The position numbers and the translations under genes were made by a program. Below the pieces are notes generated by a model. That model was not told the origin of the DNA and ran no database searches. It saw only the letters and a program-made list of their open reading frames with translations. A stretch of 64,000 nt of DNA from Streptomyces sp. NBC_01235 (GTDB lineage: Bacteria > Actinomycetota > Actinomycetes > Streptomycetales > Streptomycetaceae), in NCBI RefSeq assembly GCF_035989285.1, contig NZ_CP108513.1, forward strand, positions 8,308,001-8,372,000, given 5' to 3'. This document shows, one piece after another, positions 1-7,627 of this stretch (position 1 is the stretch's first letter; the number at the start of each line of letters is the position of its first letter).

Positions 1-2
1 CC

Positions 3-50
3 GACGCGACGGCCAAGGACACGACGATCAAGCATTACAAGCACCAGTGA
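3..50 (+). CDS. ngcE: 3' end of sugar ABC transporter binding protein (partial)
   Basis: Only the last fifteen codons lie in the window (DATAKDTTIKHYKHQ, then TGA at 48-50). Nothing in this tail identifies a family. It runs in the same direction as two ABC permeases that start about 45 nt downstream. Streptomyces carbohydrate importers are normally ordered binding protein, permease, permease, so this is most likely the lipoprotein-binding subunit (NgcE type). The name rests on context alone. Confidence 0.5.
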   Translation, partial: DATAKDTTIKHYKHQ

Positions 51-94
51 CGGTGAGAATCGCGGCGAAGCGTCCATAAAGCACCGGAGTGGCG

Positions 95-1021
95 ATGCGG
101 CACGGCAAATACCGGTTCATCGTGGGGTTCCTGGTTCTGCCCCTGGGACTGTACGCGCTCTTCGTGGTGTGGCCGTTCATCCAGTCCATCTACTACTCGT
201 TCACGGACTGGACCGGCCTGAGCCCAGAATTCAAGATGGTCGGACTGGACAATTACCGGAGGATGCTGGACGACGAGATCTTCTGGAAGTCCTTGCGGCA
301 CAGCTTGCTGTTCGCGATCGTGCTGCCGCTGGTGACGATCAGTCTGGCGCTGTTCTTCGCCTTCATGATCAATATCGGTGGACGGAGAAGGAAGGGCGGC
401 CCGGTGATCTCCGGCGTCCGGGGCTCCTCCTTCTATAAGATCGTCTACTTTTTTCCGCAGGTGTTGTCGATCGCCATCGTCGCGCTGCTGTTCGCCTTCG
501 CCTACAACCCGGACAGCGGTGCGATCAACTCGTTCCTGCGCGGGATCGGACTGGACGGCGTCCAGCCTCTCTGGCTCGGCGACCCGGACCTCGCGCTGTG
601 GTGCGTGATGGCGGTGCTCGTCTGGTCCACGGTCGGTTTCTTCGTGGTCCTGTTCTCGGCGGGCATGGCCTCCATCCCGGCGGACCTGTACGAGGCCGCG
701 CTGCTGGACGGCGCGAGCCGGGCCACGACGTTCTTCCGGGTCACCCTGCCCCTGCTCTGGGACACGGTGCAGTCCGGCTGGGTCTACATGGGCATCCTCG
801 CCCTGGGTGCCGAGTCCTTCGCGGTCGTGCAGATCATGACGACCGGGCCCGGCGGCCCCGACTACTCGACCACCGTCATGGTCCTGTACGTGTACCAGAA
901 GGCGTTCCGGGACGGTCAGGCCGCCTACGCCACCACCATCGGCGTCGCCCTGCTCATCGTGACGCTGGCCTTCGCCGCGGTCGTGATGCGGCTGGGGCGG
1001 CGCGAGCGGCTGGAGTACTGA
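95..1021 (+). CDS. ngcF: Sugar ABC transporter permease, NgcF-like
   Basis: Inner-membrane permease of the MalF type, about 308 residues with six predicted membrane segments. The EAA loop is present around residues 200-220 (YEAALLDGASRATTFFRVTLP), the site that contacts the ATPase. I chose ATG 95 because GGAG at 86-89 lies five bases before it; a GTG at 89 would overlap that ribosome site. No ATPase gene lies beside it. In Streptomyces such importers share the MsiK ATPase, so the same is inferred here. The assignment to N-acetylglucosamine/chitobiose (Ngc) comes from the neighbouring ROK regulator and xylFGH, an order I recall from S. coelicolor. The substrate cannot be read from the sequence. 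Confidence 0.85.
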   Translation: MRHGKYRFIVGFLVLPLGLYALFVVWPFIQSIYYSFTDWTGLSPEFKMVGLDNYRRMLDDEIFWKSLRHSLLFAIVLPLVTISLALFFAFMINIGGRRRKGGPVISGVRGSSFYKIVYFFPQVLSIAIVALLFAFAYNPDSGAINSFLRGIGLDGVQPLWLGDPDLALWCVMAVLVWSTVGFFVVLFSAGMASIPADLYEAALLDGASRATTFFRVTLPLLWDTVQSGWVYMGILALGAESFAVVQIMTTGPGGPDYSTTVMVLYVYQKAFRDGQAAYATTIGVALLIVTLAFAAVVMRLGRRERLEY

Positions 1022-1023
1022 AG

Positions 1024-1956
1024 TTGAAGACGACACAAACCCCCGCCCCTCTGCCGGCCGGGTCGGGCTCCGGTGTTCCCGTCACGAAGGTCGACCTGGC
1101 CTCCGGACAACCGCCCACGGAGAAGAAGACGGAAGGAAAGGTCCTCAACGTCTTTTCCCACGGCATCCTGGTCATCTGGGCGGTCATGGTCGTGCTGCCG
1201 TTGCTCTGGGCGGTGATGACCTCCTTCAAGGACGACAGCTCCATCTTCGGCTCGCCCTGGTCGCTGCCGGACAAGCTGCACTTCGACAACTTCTCGCGGG
1301 CCTGGACCGAGGCCAACATGAGCGACTACTTCCTGAACACCGTTCTGGTGGTGGGCGGTTCGCTCATCGGTACCCTGGTCCTCGGCTCCATGGCGGCCTA
1401 TGTCCTGGCGCGCTTCGACTTCCCGGGCAACCGCTTCATCTACTACCTCTTCATCGGCGGTATGAGCTTCCCGATCATGCTGGCGCTGGTCCCGCTGTTC
1501 TACGTCGTGAACAACATGGGCCTGCTGAACTCCCTCCACGGCCTGATCCTGGTCTACATCGCCTACTCGCTGCCGTTCACGGTGTTCTTCCTGACGGCGT
1601 TCTTCCGCACGTTGCCGACGTCGGTGGCGGAGGCGGCTTTCGTGGACGGCGCCTCGCACAGCCGTACGTTCTTCCAGATCATGCTGCCCATGGCCAAGCC
1701 CGGCCTGATCAGCGTCGGCATCTTCAACTTCCTGGGCCAGTGGAACCAGTACATGCTGCCCACGGTCCTCAACACCGACCCCGACAAGCGCGTCCTCACC
1801 CAGGGCCTGGTCCAACTGGCCGTCAGCCAGGGCTACAAGGGTGACTGGTCGGGCCTCTTCGCGGGCCTGGTGATGGCGATGCTGCCGGTGCTGGCCGCCT
1901 ACATCGTCTTCCAGCGTCAGGTGGTGCAGGGGCTGACCGCGGGGGCGCTGAAGTAG
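1024..1956 (+). CDS. ngcG: Sugar ABC transporter permease, NgcG-like
   Basis: Second, MalG-type permease, about 310 residues. It has a roughly 45-residue cytoplasmic N-terminal tail, then six membrane segments and an EAA loop (VAEAAFVDGASHSRTFFQIM). The start is TTG 1024: GGAG at 1012-1015 lies eight bases upstream and no ATG or GTG fits. The ribosome site overlaps the end of ngcF, so the two are translationally linked. With ngcF it should form the heterodimeric channel fed by the upstream binding protein. A perfect hairpin follows the stop at 1965-2000. Confidence 0.85.
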   Translation: MKTTQTPAPLPAGSGSGVPVTKVDLASGQPPTEKKTEGKVLNVFSHGILVIWAVMVVLPLLWAVMTSFKDDSSIFGSPWSLPDKLHFDNFSRAWTEANMSDYFLNTVLVVGGSLIGTLVLGSMAAYVLARFDFPGNRFIYYLFIGGMSFPIMLALVPLFYVVNNMGLLNSLHGLILVYIAYSLPFTVFFLTAFFRTLPTSVAEAAFVDGASHSRTFFQIMLPMAKPGLISVGIFNFLGQWNQYMLPTVLNTDPDKRVLTQGLVQLAVSQGYKGDWSGLFAGLVMAMLPVLAAYIVFQRQVVQGLTAGALK

Positions 1957-1964
1957 TCGCGTGT

Positions 1965-2000
1965 GCATCGCACCGGGCGGCGCCCCGCCCGGTGCGATGC
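1965..2000 (+). terminator. Hairpin after ngcG
   Basis: A perfect 16-bp stem, GCATCGCACCGGGCGG, with a four-base loop and its exact complement, begins nine bases after the ngcG stop. There is no U tract, as is usual for Streptomyces terminators. It very likely ends the ngc operon. Confidence 0.85.
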
Positions 2001-2051
2001 CCCTCGGGCCTGCGTGGCGTCCCTTTCACGGAACTGCCCGCGCAGGCCCGC

Positions 2052-2195
2052 CCTCGTTTCTCCCGGTCCTCCCGGTCCTCCCGGTCGTCCCGTTTCTCCC
2101 GGTCGTCCCGGTCCACTCCGTCCTCCCGGTCCTCCCGGTCGTCCGGGTCGTCCCGGTCCTCTCCGTCCTCCCGTTCGTCCGGGTCGTCCGCTTCC
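2052..2195. repeat. Sixteen degenerate 9-bp tandem repeats
   Basis: About sixteen copies of a 9-base unit (variants of TCCCGGTCC / TCCCGGTCG) run head to tail in the gap between ngcG and the ROK gene. The period is three codons, so one plus-strand frame reads as a collagen-like Gly-Pro-Xaa string. No start with a ribosome site and no flanking domain supports real coding. I read it as a non-coding minisatellite. Confidence 0.8.
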
Positions 2196-2575
2196 GAGTC
2201 GGTATCGACGTAGGCGCCGTCGGGACGGAAACGGTGGCAACCGACTTCGCCTTCATTACCTGGCCCCACCCGTACGCCTCACCCTCCCCGCGCCCTTCCA
2301 CTTCCCTCCGGACCCCACCCGGCCCCACCCCTCTCACCCGCCGGCCCACCGTCCGCACCCCTCACTCCGCCCCACCAAGCCCCCGCCCGCAACGCCCCGC
2401 ACCCGCCCCCACACACCCCGCAACCGTCGGTCCGGCCACCCTCCGTGTCTCTCCGCAAGCATGCGGATACTGTTCAAACCCTTGACGGGAGGCGACCCGA
2501 ACAGCTCAGCTTAGAGTTCACTAGTTGGACATAGACGGGGCCTCGTCGAAGCGGTCCCGCGCGCAGGAGGTCGTC
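2196..2575. other. Gap upstream of the ROK regulator
   Basis: About 380 bases without a convincing gene, rich in C and poor in secondary structure. A TTGACG box at 2482-2487 could be a -35 element, but no well-spaced -10 box follows. The rok7B7 ribosome site ends it. Confidence 0.5.
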
Positions 2576-3775
2576 GTGGAGACTCCGGGGTCGCAGTCGT
2601 CACTGCACCGAGCCAACCTGGAGCGAGTCGTACGCGCCGTGCGTCTGGCCGGGTCCCTCACGCAGGCGGAGATCGCCCGCACGACGGGTCTGTCCGCCGC
2701 GACCGTCTCCAATATCGTGCGCGAGCTCAAGGACGGCGGCACCGTCGAGGTGACGCCCACCTCGGCCGGCGGACGAAGGGCCCGAAGCGTCAGTCTGAGC
2801 GGCGACGCGGGCATCGTCATAGGGGTCGATTTCGGCCATACTCACCTGCGTGTCGCGGTGGGCAACCTGGCCCATCAGGTCCTCGCCGAGGAGTCCGAGC
2901 CACTGGATGTGGACGCCTCCTCGACACAGGGCTTCGACCGGGCGGAACAGCTGGTCAACCGGCTGATCGAGGCCACCGGGGTGGACCGTACGAAGGTCGC
3001 GGGAGTCGGTCTCGGCGTACCCGGACCGATCGATCTGGAGTCCGGCACGCTCGGTTCGTCCGCCATCCTGCCCGGCTGGATCGGCACCAGACCGGCCGAG
3101 GAGATGAGAGGCCGGCTCGGCGTTCCCGTGCACGTGGACAACGACGCCAACCTCGGCGCCCTCGGCGAGATGGTCTGGGGCAGCGGCAGAGGCGTACGTG
3201 ATCTTGCCTACATCAAGGTCGCGAGCGGTGTCGGCGCGGGCCTGGTGATCGAGGGGAAGATCTACCGGGGCCCCGGCGGAACTGCAGGAGAAATCGGACA
3301 TATTACACTTGATGAATCCGGCCCTGTCTGCCGCTGCGGAAACCGGGGCTGCCTGGAGACCTTCGCGGCCGCGCGCTACGTGCTGCCGCTCCTCCAGTCC
3401 AGTCACGGCACGGATCTGACGATGGAAGGTGTCGTGCGGCTGGCCAGGGACGGAGATCCGGGCTGCCGTCGGGTGATCGCCGACGTCGGCCGACACATCG
3501 GCAGTGGAGTCGCCAATCTCTGCAACCTGTTGAACCCGAGCCGGGTGGTCCTGGGCGGTGATCTCGCCGAGGCCGGTGAGCTGGTGCTCGGGCCGATCAG
3601 GGAGTCCGTCGGCCGCTATGCGATCCCGAGTGCGGCGCGTCAACTCTCCGTTCTCCCGGGGGCACTTGGAGGCCGTGCCGAGGTGCTCGGAGCGCTCGCT
3701 CTCGCACTGAGCGAGATGGGCGATTCCACCCTTTTGGACGGTACGCTGCACGCAGCGACACCTGCCTTCACTTAG
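2576..3775 (+). CDS. rok7B7: ROK-family transcriptional regulator (Rok7B7-like)
   Basis: DNA-binding sugar regulator of about 399 residues. A winged helix-turn-helix lies near residues 28-52 (LTQAEIARTTGLSAATVSNI). The ROK fold follows, with a phosphate loop near residue 80 (VIGVDFGHTH) and the zinc signature near 240-262 (GHITLDESGPVCRCGNRGCL). I start at GTG 2576 because AGGAGG at 2565-2570 lies five bases before it; a TTG at 2525 has no ribosome site. It sits between ngcEFG and xylFGH. In S. coelicolor, as I recall, this gene controls xylFGH and affects carbon catabolite repression and antibiotic production. The same role is inferred here. Confidence 0.9.
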   Translation: METPGSQSSLHRANLERVVRAVRLAGSLTQAEIARTTGLSAATVSNIVRELKDGGTVEVTPTSAGGRRARSVSLSGDAGIVIGVDFGHTHLRVAVGNLAHQVLAEESEPLDVDASSTQGFDRAEQLVNRLIEATGVDRTKVAGVGLGVPGPIDLESGTLGSSAILPGWIGTRPAEEMRGRLGVPVHVDNDANLGALGEMVWGSGRGVRDLAYIKVASGVGAGLVIEGKIYRGPGGTAGEIGHITLDESGPVCRCGNRGCLETFAAARYVLPLLQSSHGTDLTMEGVVRLARDGDPGCRRVIADVGRHIGSGVANLCNLLNPSRVVLGGDLAEAGELVLGPIRESVGRYAIPSAARQLSVLPGALGGRAEVLGALALALSEMGDSTLLDGTLHAATPAFT

Positions 3776-3804
3776 AGAACGAATGACGCCGTTGCCATCT
3801 CGTT

Positions 3805-3816
3805 AAGTATTTACTT
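3805..3816. promoter_or_regulatory. Candidate operator/promoter of xylF
   Basis: AAGTA, two T, TACTT forms a short inverted repeat in the unusually AT-rich gap between rok7B7 and xylF. A TTGACG box (possible -35) follows at 3818-3823. ROK repressors bind inverted repeats, so this is a plausible Rok7B7 site. No consensus was checked. Confidence 0.35.
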
Positions 3817-3898
3817 CTTGACGTCGCACGTGTGGCCGAGTTGACTTCCAGCCACCTCGGCCGCAGCGTTGCGGCCCTGTCAGGGAGGCACACCCCAA

Positions 3899-4996
3899 AT
3901 GAACGCAACGATGCGTAGAGTCGTGATCGGCGCCACCGCCGTGTCCATGGCGCTGTCGATTGCCGCGTGCGGCAAGGCCGGCGACAAGGGCAGCGACTCC
4001 GGCAGCAGCAGCTCGGGCGACAAGTCCATCGGCCTGCTGCTCCCCGACAGCGTGACGGCGCGGTACGAGAAGTTCGACAAGCCGTACTTCGACGCCAAGG
4101 TCAAGGCGCTCTGCTCCGACTGCAAGCTCGAGTACGCGAACGCCGCGGCCGACCCGGCCAAGCAGGCCCAGCAGGTCAGCAACATGGTCACCAAGGGCGT
4201 GAAGGTCATCGTGATCTCCGCCCAGGACTCCGCCGCGATCAAGTCCTCGATCCAGTCCGCGGTGGACAAGGGTGTCAAGGTCGTCGCCTACGACCGCCTC
4301 GCCCAGGGTCCGGTCAGCGCCTACGTCTCCTTCGACAACGTCAAGGTCGGCGAGCTCCAGGGTCAGGCCCTGCTCGACGCCCTCGGCGCCAAGGCGACCA
4401 CCGCGTCCAAGGTCGTCATGATCAACGGTGACGACGCCGACCCGAACGCCGCGCAGTTCAAGGAAGGCGCGCACAAGATCCTCGACGGCAAGGTCACCAT
4501 CGCCTACGAGCAGTCCGGCCTCTGGAAGGACACCGTCGCCGCCCAGAAGATGTCCGCGGCCATCACCCAGCTGGGCGCCAAGAACATCGCGGGCGTCTAC
4601 GCCGCCAACGACGGCATGGCCGGTGGCATCGCCAACACCCTCAAGGGTGCGAAGATCAGCAACATCCCGCTGACCGGTCAGGACGCCGAGCTCGCGGCCA
4701 TCCAGCGCATCGTCGCCGGTACCCAGTCCGCCACGGTCTACAAGGCCTACAAGCCCGAGGCCGAGACCGCCGCCCAGCTCGCGGTCAACCTGCTGGAGGG
4801 CAAGGACATCAAGTCCCTGGCCACCGCCACGCTGACCAGCGGCTCCGGCGACAAGGTGCCCTCCCAGCTGCTGACCCCGGTGTCGGTCACCAAGGCCAAC
4901 ATCAAGGACACGGTCGTCAAGGACGGGCTGTTCACCGTCGCCGACATCTGCACCGCCGAGTACGCCGCCGCCTGCAAGGCCGCCGGTCTCCAGTAG
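3899..4996 (+). CDS. xylF: Xylose-type sugar-binding lipoprotein
   Basis: Secreted substrate-binding protein, about 365 residues. The lipobox SIAAC puts the lipidated cysteine at residue 24, followed by a Gly/Ser/Lys-rich linker. The remainder is a two-lobed periplasmic-binding fold of the ribose/xylose class (IGLLLPDSVTARYEKFDKPY, later YAANDGMAGGI and GQDAELAAIQRI). The start is ATG 3899 with GGGAGG ten bases upstream. It is first in the xylFGH operon, and a strong hairpin separates it from xylG, which would give excess binding protein. Xylose is inferred from similarity and context. Confidence 0.9.
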   Translation: MNATMRRVVIGATAVSMALSIAACGKAGDKGSDSGSSSSGDKSIGLLLPDSVTARYEKFDKPYFDAKVKALCSDCKLEYANAAADPAKQAQQVSNMVTKGVKVIVISAQDSAAIKSSIQSAVDKGVKVVAYDRLAQGPVSAYVSFDNVKVGELQGQALLDALGAKATTASKVVMINGDDADPNAAQFKEGAHKILDGKVTIAYEQSGLWKDTVAAQKMSAAITQLGAKNIAGVYAANDGMAGGIANTLKGAKISNIPLTGQDAELAAIQRIVAGTQSATVYKAYKPEAETAAQLAVNLLEGKDIKSLATATLTSGSGDKVPSQLLTPVSVTKANIKDTVVKDGLFTVADICTAEYAAACKAAGLQ

Positions 4997-5095
4997 GCAC
5001 CCGGTCCCGAGGGCCCTCTCGAGCCGCCTCAGAAGGCGCGCCTCCCGAGCCGGTCCTCGGGCCCTGCCGACCGCCCCGGCGGTCCCGCGAGACCT

Positions 5096-5146
5096 GTCCG
5101 ACGCCCGCCCCACCTTCACACCCCGCTGCCGGGGCGGGCGTCGGAC
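5096..5146 (+). terminator. Intercistronic hairpin between xylF and xylG
   Basis: A perfect 16-bp stem (GTCCGACGCCCGCCCC and its complement) encloses a 19-base loop, about 100 bases after xylF and 150 before xylG. It can act as a partial terminator or as a barrier to 3' exonucleases. Either would raise binding-protein mRNA above that of the other subunits. Confidence 0.8.
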
Positions 5147-5298
5147 GGAACCGTTGCCAAGTGCGGCGGATTCGCGCATGTTCATCTTGTAAACCTCGTG
5201 TGTAGACGCCGCGTATCCACGCGCGTCGCGCACATCCCTCCGCGCCTGTCCATGTGCGCGGCATCCCCGCCGGTCAGGCGGCGAAGGAGATGGTTCAC

Positions 5299-6081
5299 GT
5301 GTCCGCTACGCCCGTGCTGGCGTTGCGCGGAGTCTCCAAGCGATTCGGTGCGGTGCAGGCACTCACCGACGTCGAGCTGGAGGTCCACGCCGGAGAAGTG
5401 GTCGCCCTGGTGGGCGACAACGGCGCAGGAAAGTCCACCCTGGTCAAGACGATCGCGGGTGTCCACCCCATCGATGAGGGCGTCATCGAGTGGGAGGGCA
5501 AGCCCGTCAGCATCAACAAGCCGCACGACGCCCAGGGACTCGGCGTCGCGACCGTCTACCAGGACCTCGCCCTCTGCGACAACCTCGACGTGGTCGGCAA
5601 CCTCTACCTCGGGCGCGAGCTGCTGCGCCGCGGCGTCATCGACGAGGTGACGATGGAGAAGAACTCCCGGGAACTGCTGTCCACGCTCTCCATCCGCATC
5701 CCGAGCGTCCGCATCCCGATCGCGAGCCTTTCCGGCGGTCAGCGCCAGGTCGTCGCCATCGCCCGCGCGCTGATCGGTGACCCGAAGGTCGTCATCCTCG
5801 ACGAGCCCACCGCCGCCCTCGGTGTCGAGCAGACCGCGCAGGTCCTCGACCTGGTCGAGCGGCTGCGCGAGCGCAACCTCGCTGTCATCCTCATCAGCCA
5901 CAACATGGCCGACGTCAAGGCGGTCGCGGACACCGTCGCCGTCCTGCGTCTGGGCAAGAACAACGGCTCCTTCCCCGTGAAGGACACCAGCCACGAAGAG
6001 ATCATCGCCGCGATCACGGGTGCCACGGACAACGCCGTGACCCGTCGTGCGGGGCGTCGCACCGCGGAGGCGGCAAAGTGA
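5299..6081 (+). CDS. xylG: Sugar ABC transporter ATP-binding protein
   Basis: ATPase of the xylose-type importer, about 260 residues. Walker A is at 39-47 (GDNGAGKST), the Q loop is VYQDLALC, the signature is LSGGQRQ, Walker B is VVILDEP, and the switch histidine is in ISHNM. It has one nucleotide-binding domain, unlike the two-domain E. coli XylG/RbsA proteins, so it presumably works as a homodimer. I prefer GTG 5299: GGAG at 5286-5289 is nine bases upstream, whereas ATG 5290 abuts it. It overlaps xylH by four bases (GTGA). Confidence 0.9.
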   Translation: MSATPVLALRGVSKRFGAVQALTDVELEVHAGEVVALVGDNGAGKSTLVKTIAGVHPIDEGVIEWEGKPVSINKPHDAQGLGVATVYQDLALCDNLDVVGNLYLGRELLRRGVIDEVTMEKNSRELLSTLSIRIPSVRIPIASLSGGQRQVVAIARALIGDPKVVILDEPTAALGVEQTAQVLDLVERLRERNLAVILISHNMADVKAVADTVAVLRLGKNNGSFPVKDTSHEEIIAAITGATDNAVTRRAGRRTAEAAK

Positions 6082-7433
6082 GCGACACGTCCAAGACCGT
6101 GAAGAGCGATTCCTCCCAGCCCGGGAAGGTCGAGAAGACCGAGGGCGTGATCGAGGACCAGAACACCGTCGCCCCCGCCGACGACCCGACGGCCGCGCCC
6201 GTCACCGTCGTCGACCCGCGTCTGCTGGTCCGCGAAGAGGGCCTCAAGGGCTACGTCACCGAGTTCAAGCGCAAGGTCAAGGGCGGCGAGCTGGGCCAGA
6301 TCCCGGTCGTCCTCGGTCTGATCATCATCTGGACCATCTTCCAGCTGAAGAACGACCGCTTCCTGAGCGCCGACAACCTGTCCAACATCAGCTACTTCAT
6401 GTCGGCCACCGGTATGCTCGCCATCGGCCTGGTGTTCGTGCTGCTGCTCGGCGAGATCGACCTGTCGGTCGGTTCCGTCAGCGGTCTGGCGTCCGCGCTG
6501 TTCGCCGTGTTCGTGGTGGACCACAGCATGAACCCCTGGTTCTCGCTGATCCTGACGATCATCACCGGCACCGCCATCGGCGCCCTGCACGGATGGTTCT
6601 TCGCGAAGATCGGCGTACCGGCCTTCGTGGTGACCCTGGCCGGCCTCCTCGCCTGGAACGGTCTGATGCTGTGGCTGCTGGGCTCCAGCGGCACGATCAA
6701 CCTGCCGTCGGACTCCGGTCCGATCCACCTGTTCGGCCAGAACTCCTTCTTCATGGACCAGGCCATCATCGGTGCGTACATCCTGGCCGGTCTCGCCGTC
6801 GTGCTGTCCCTGATCGGCAACTTCGGAGAGCAGCGCCGCCGCCGGGCGGCGGGCGTGCCGTTCCGCGCGACCGGCGAGATCCTGCTGCGCGTGGGCCTGC
6901 TCGCCCTCGCGGCGTTCGTGTCCGCCGCCGTGCTGAACAACGCGTCCGGTGTCTCCAACGCGCTGGTCATCTTCCTGGCGGCGCTGGTGATCGTGGACTT
7001 CGTGCTGCGTCGTACGACGTACGGCCGCAAGGTGTTCGCGGTCGGCGGCGGCATCGAGGCCGCCCGCCGTGCCGGTATCAACGTGCCGATGGTCCGGATC
7101 ACCGTGTTCGCCATCTCCGGCGGCTTCGCGGCGGTCGGCGGCATGTTCTTCGCGGGCCAGACCGCGGGCGCGTCGCTGAGCGCCGGCGCCGGCGACACCC
7201 TGATGCTCGCCATCGCGGCGGCCGTCATCGGTGGCACCAGCCTCTTCGGCGGGCGCGGTACCGTCTGGTCCGCCCTCCTGGGCATGCTGGTCATCCAGTC
7301 CATCCGGACCGGTCTGGACCTGCTGAACATGAACACCTCGATCCAGTACATGATCACCGGTGGTGTTCTGCTCGGCGCGGTCGTCATCGACTCCGTCTCC
7401 CGTAGGAGTCAGATGGCCGCCGGTCGCAGCTAG
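6078..7433 (+). CDS. xylH: Sugar ABC transporter permease
   Basis: Membrane permease of the ribose/xylose (BPD_transp_2) family, 451 residues with about ten membrane helices. A soluble N-terminal tail of roughly 85 residues precedes the first helix. A basic loop (EQRRRRAAG) interrupts the middle, as in other XylH proteins. The family motif GGIEAARRAGINV near residue 330 marks the coupling region. GTG 6078 overlaps the xylG stop, giving translational coupling. A 23-bp perfect hairpin ends the operon. Confidence 0.9.
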   Translation: MSDTSKTVKSDSSQPGKVEKTEGVIEDQNTVAPADDPTAAPVTVVDPRLLVREEGLKGYVTEFKRKVKGGELGQIPVVLGLIIIWTIFQLKNDRFLSADNLSNISYFMSATGMLAIGLVFVLLLGEIDLSVGSVSGLASALFAVFVVDHSMNPWFSLILTIITGTAIGALHGWFFAKIGVPAFVVTLAGLLAWNGLMLWLLGSSGTINLPSDSGPIHLFGQNSFFMDQAIIGAYILAGLAVVLSLIGNFGEQRRRRAAGVPFRATGEILLRVGLLALAAFVSAAVLNNASGVSNALVIFLAALVIVDFVLRRTTYGRKVFAVGGGIEAARRAGINVPMVRITVFAISGGFAAVGGMFFAGQTAGASLSAGAGDTLMLAIAAAVIGGTSLFGGRGTVWSALLGMLVIQSIRTGLDLLNMNTSIQYMITGGVLLGAVVIDSVSRRSQMAAGRS

Positions 7434-7442
7434 CGCTCCAGG

Positions 7443-7492
7443 TGACACGACTGTGCCCGGCATCCGTGCGGATGCCGGGCACAGTCGTGTCA
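7443..7492 (+). terminator. Terminator of the xylFGH operon
   Basis: A perfect 23-bp stem beginning TGACACGACTGTGCCCGGCA, with a four-base GTGC loop, starts ten bases after the xylH stop. It is among the strongest hairpins in the window. Confidence 0.95.
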
Positions 7493-7627
7493 TAGGAAGG
7501 GCCCATCCTGGGTACGGCCGTTCGCGTGACCTATGACGCATGGGCCGGACTCCGTCCGCCCAGGCGGAACATTAGACTCGACAAGCCCGGCAACAGCTCG
7601 ATCAGCTTTTACTGCAAGGAGGCACGG

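Noticed and set aside
1963..2514. Open frame with collagen-like Gly-Pro-Xaa repeats
   Set aside because: It arises from a 9-bp tandem repeat, begins inside the ngcG terminator and has no ribosome site.
7526..7627. Upstream start of dxs with 34 extra residues
   Set aside because: AAGGAGG before GTG 7628 and the normal family N-terminus favour the shorter protein.
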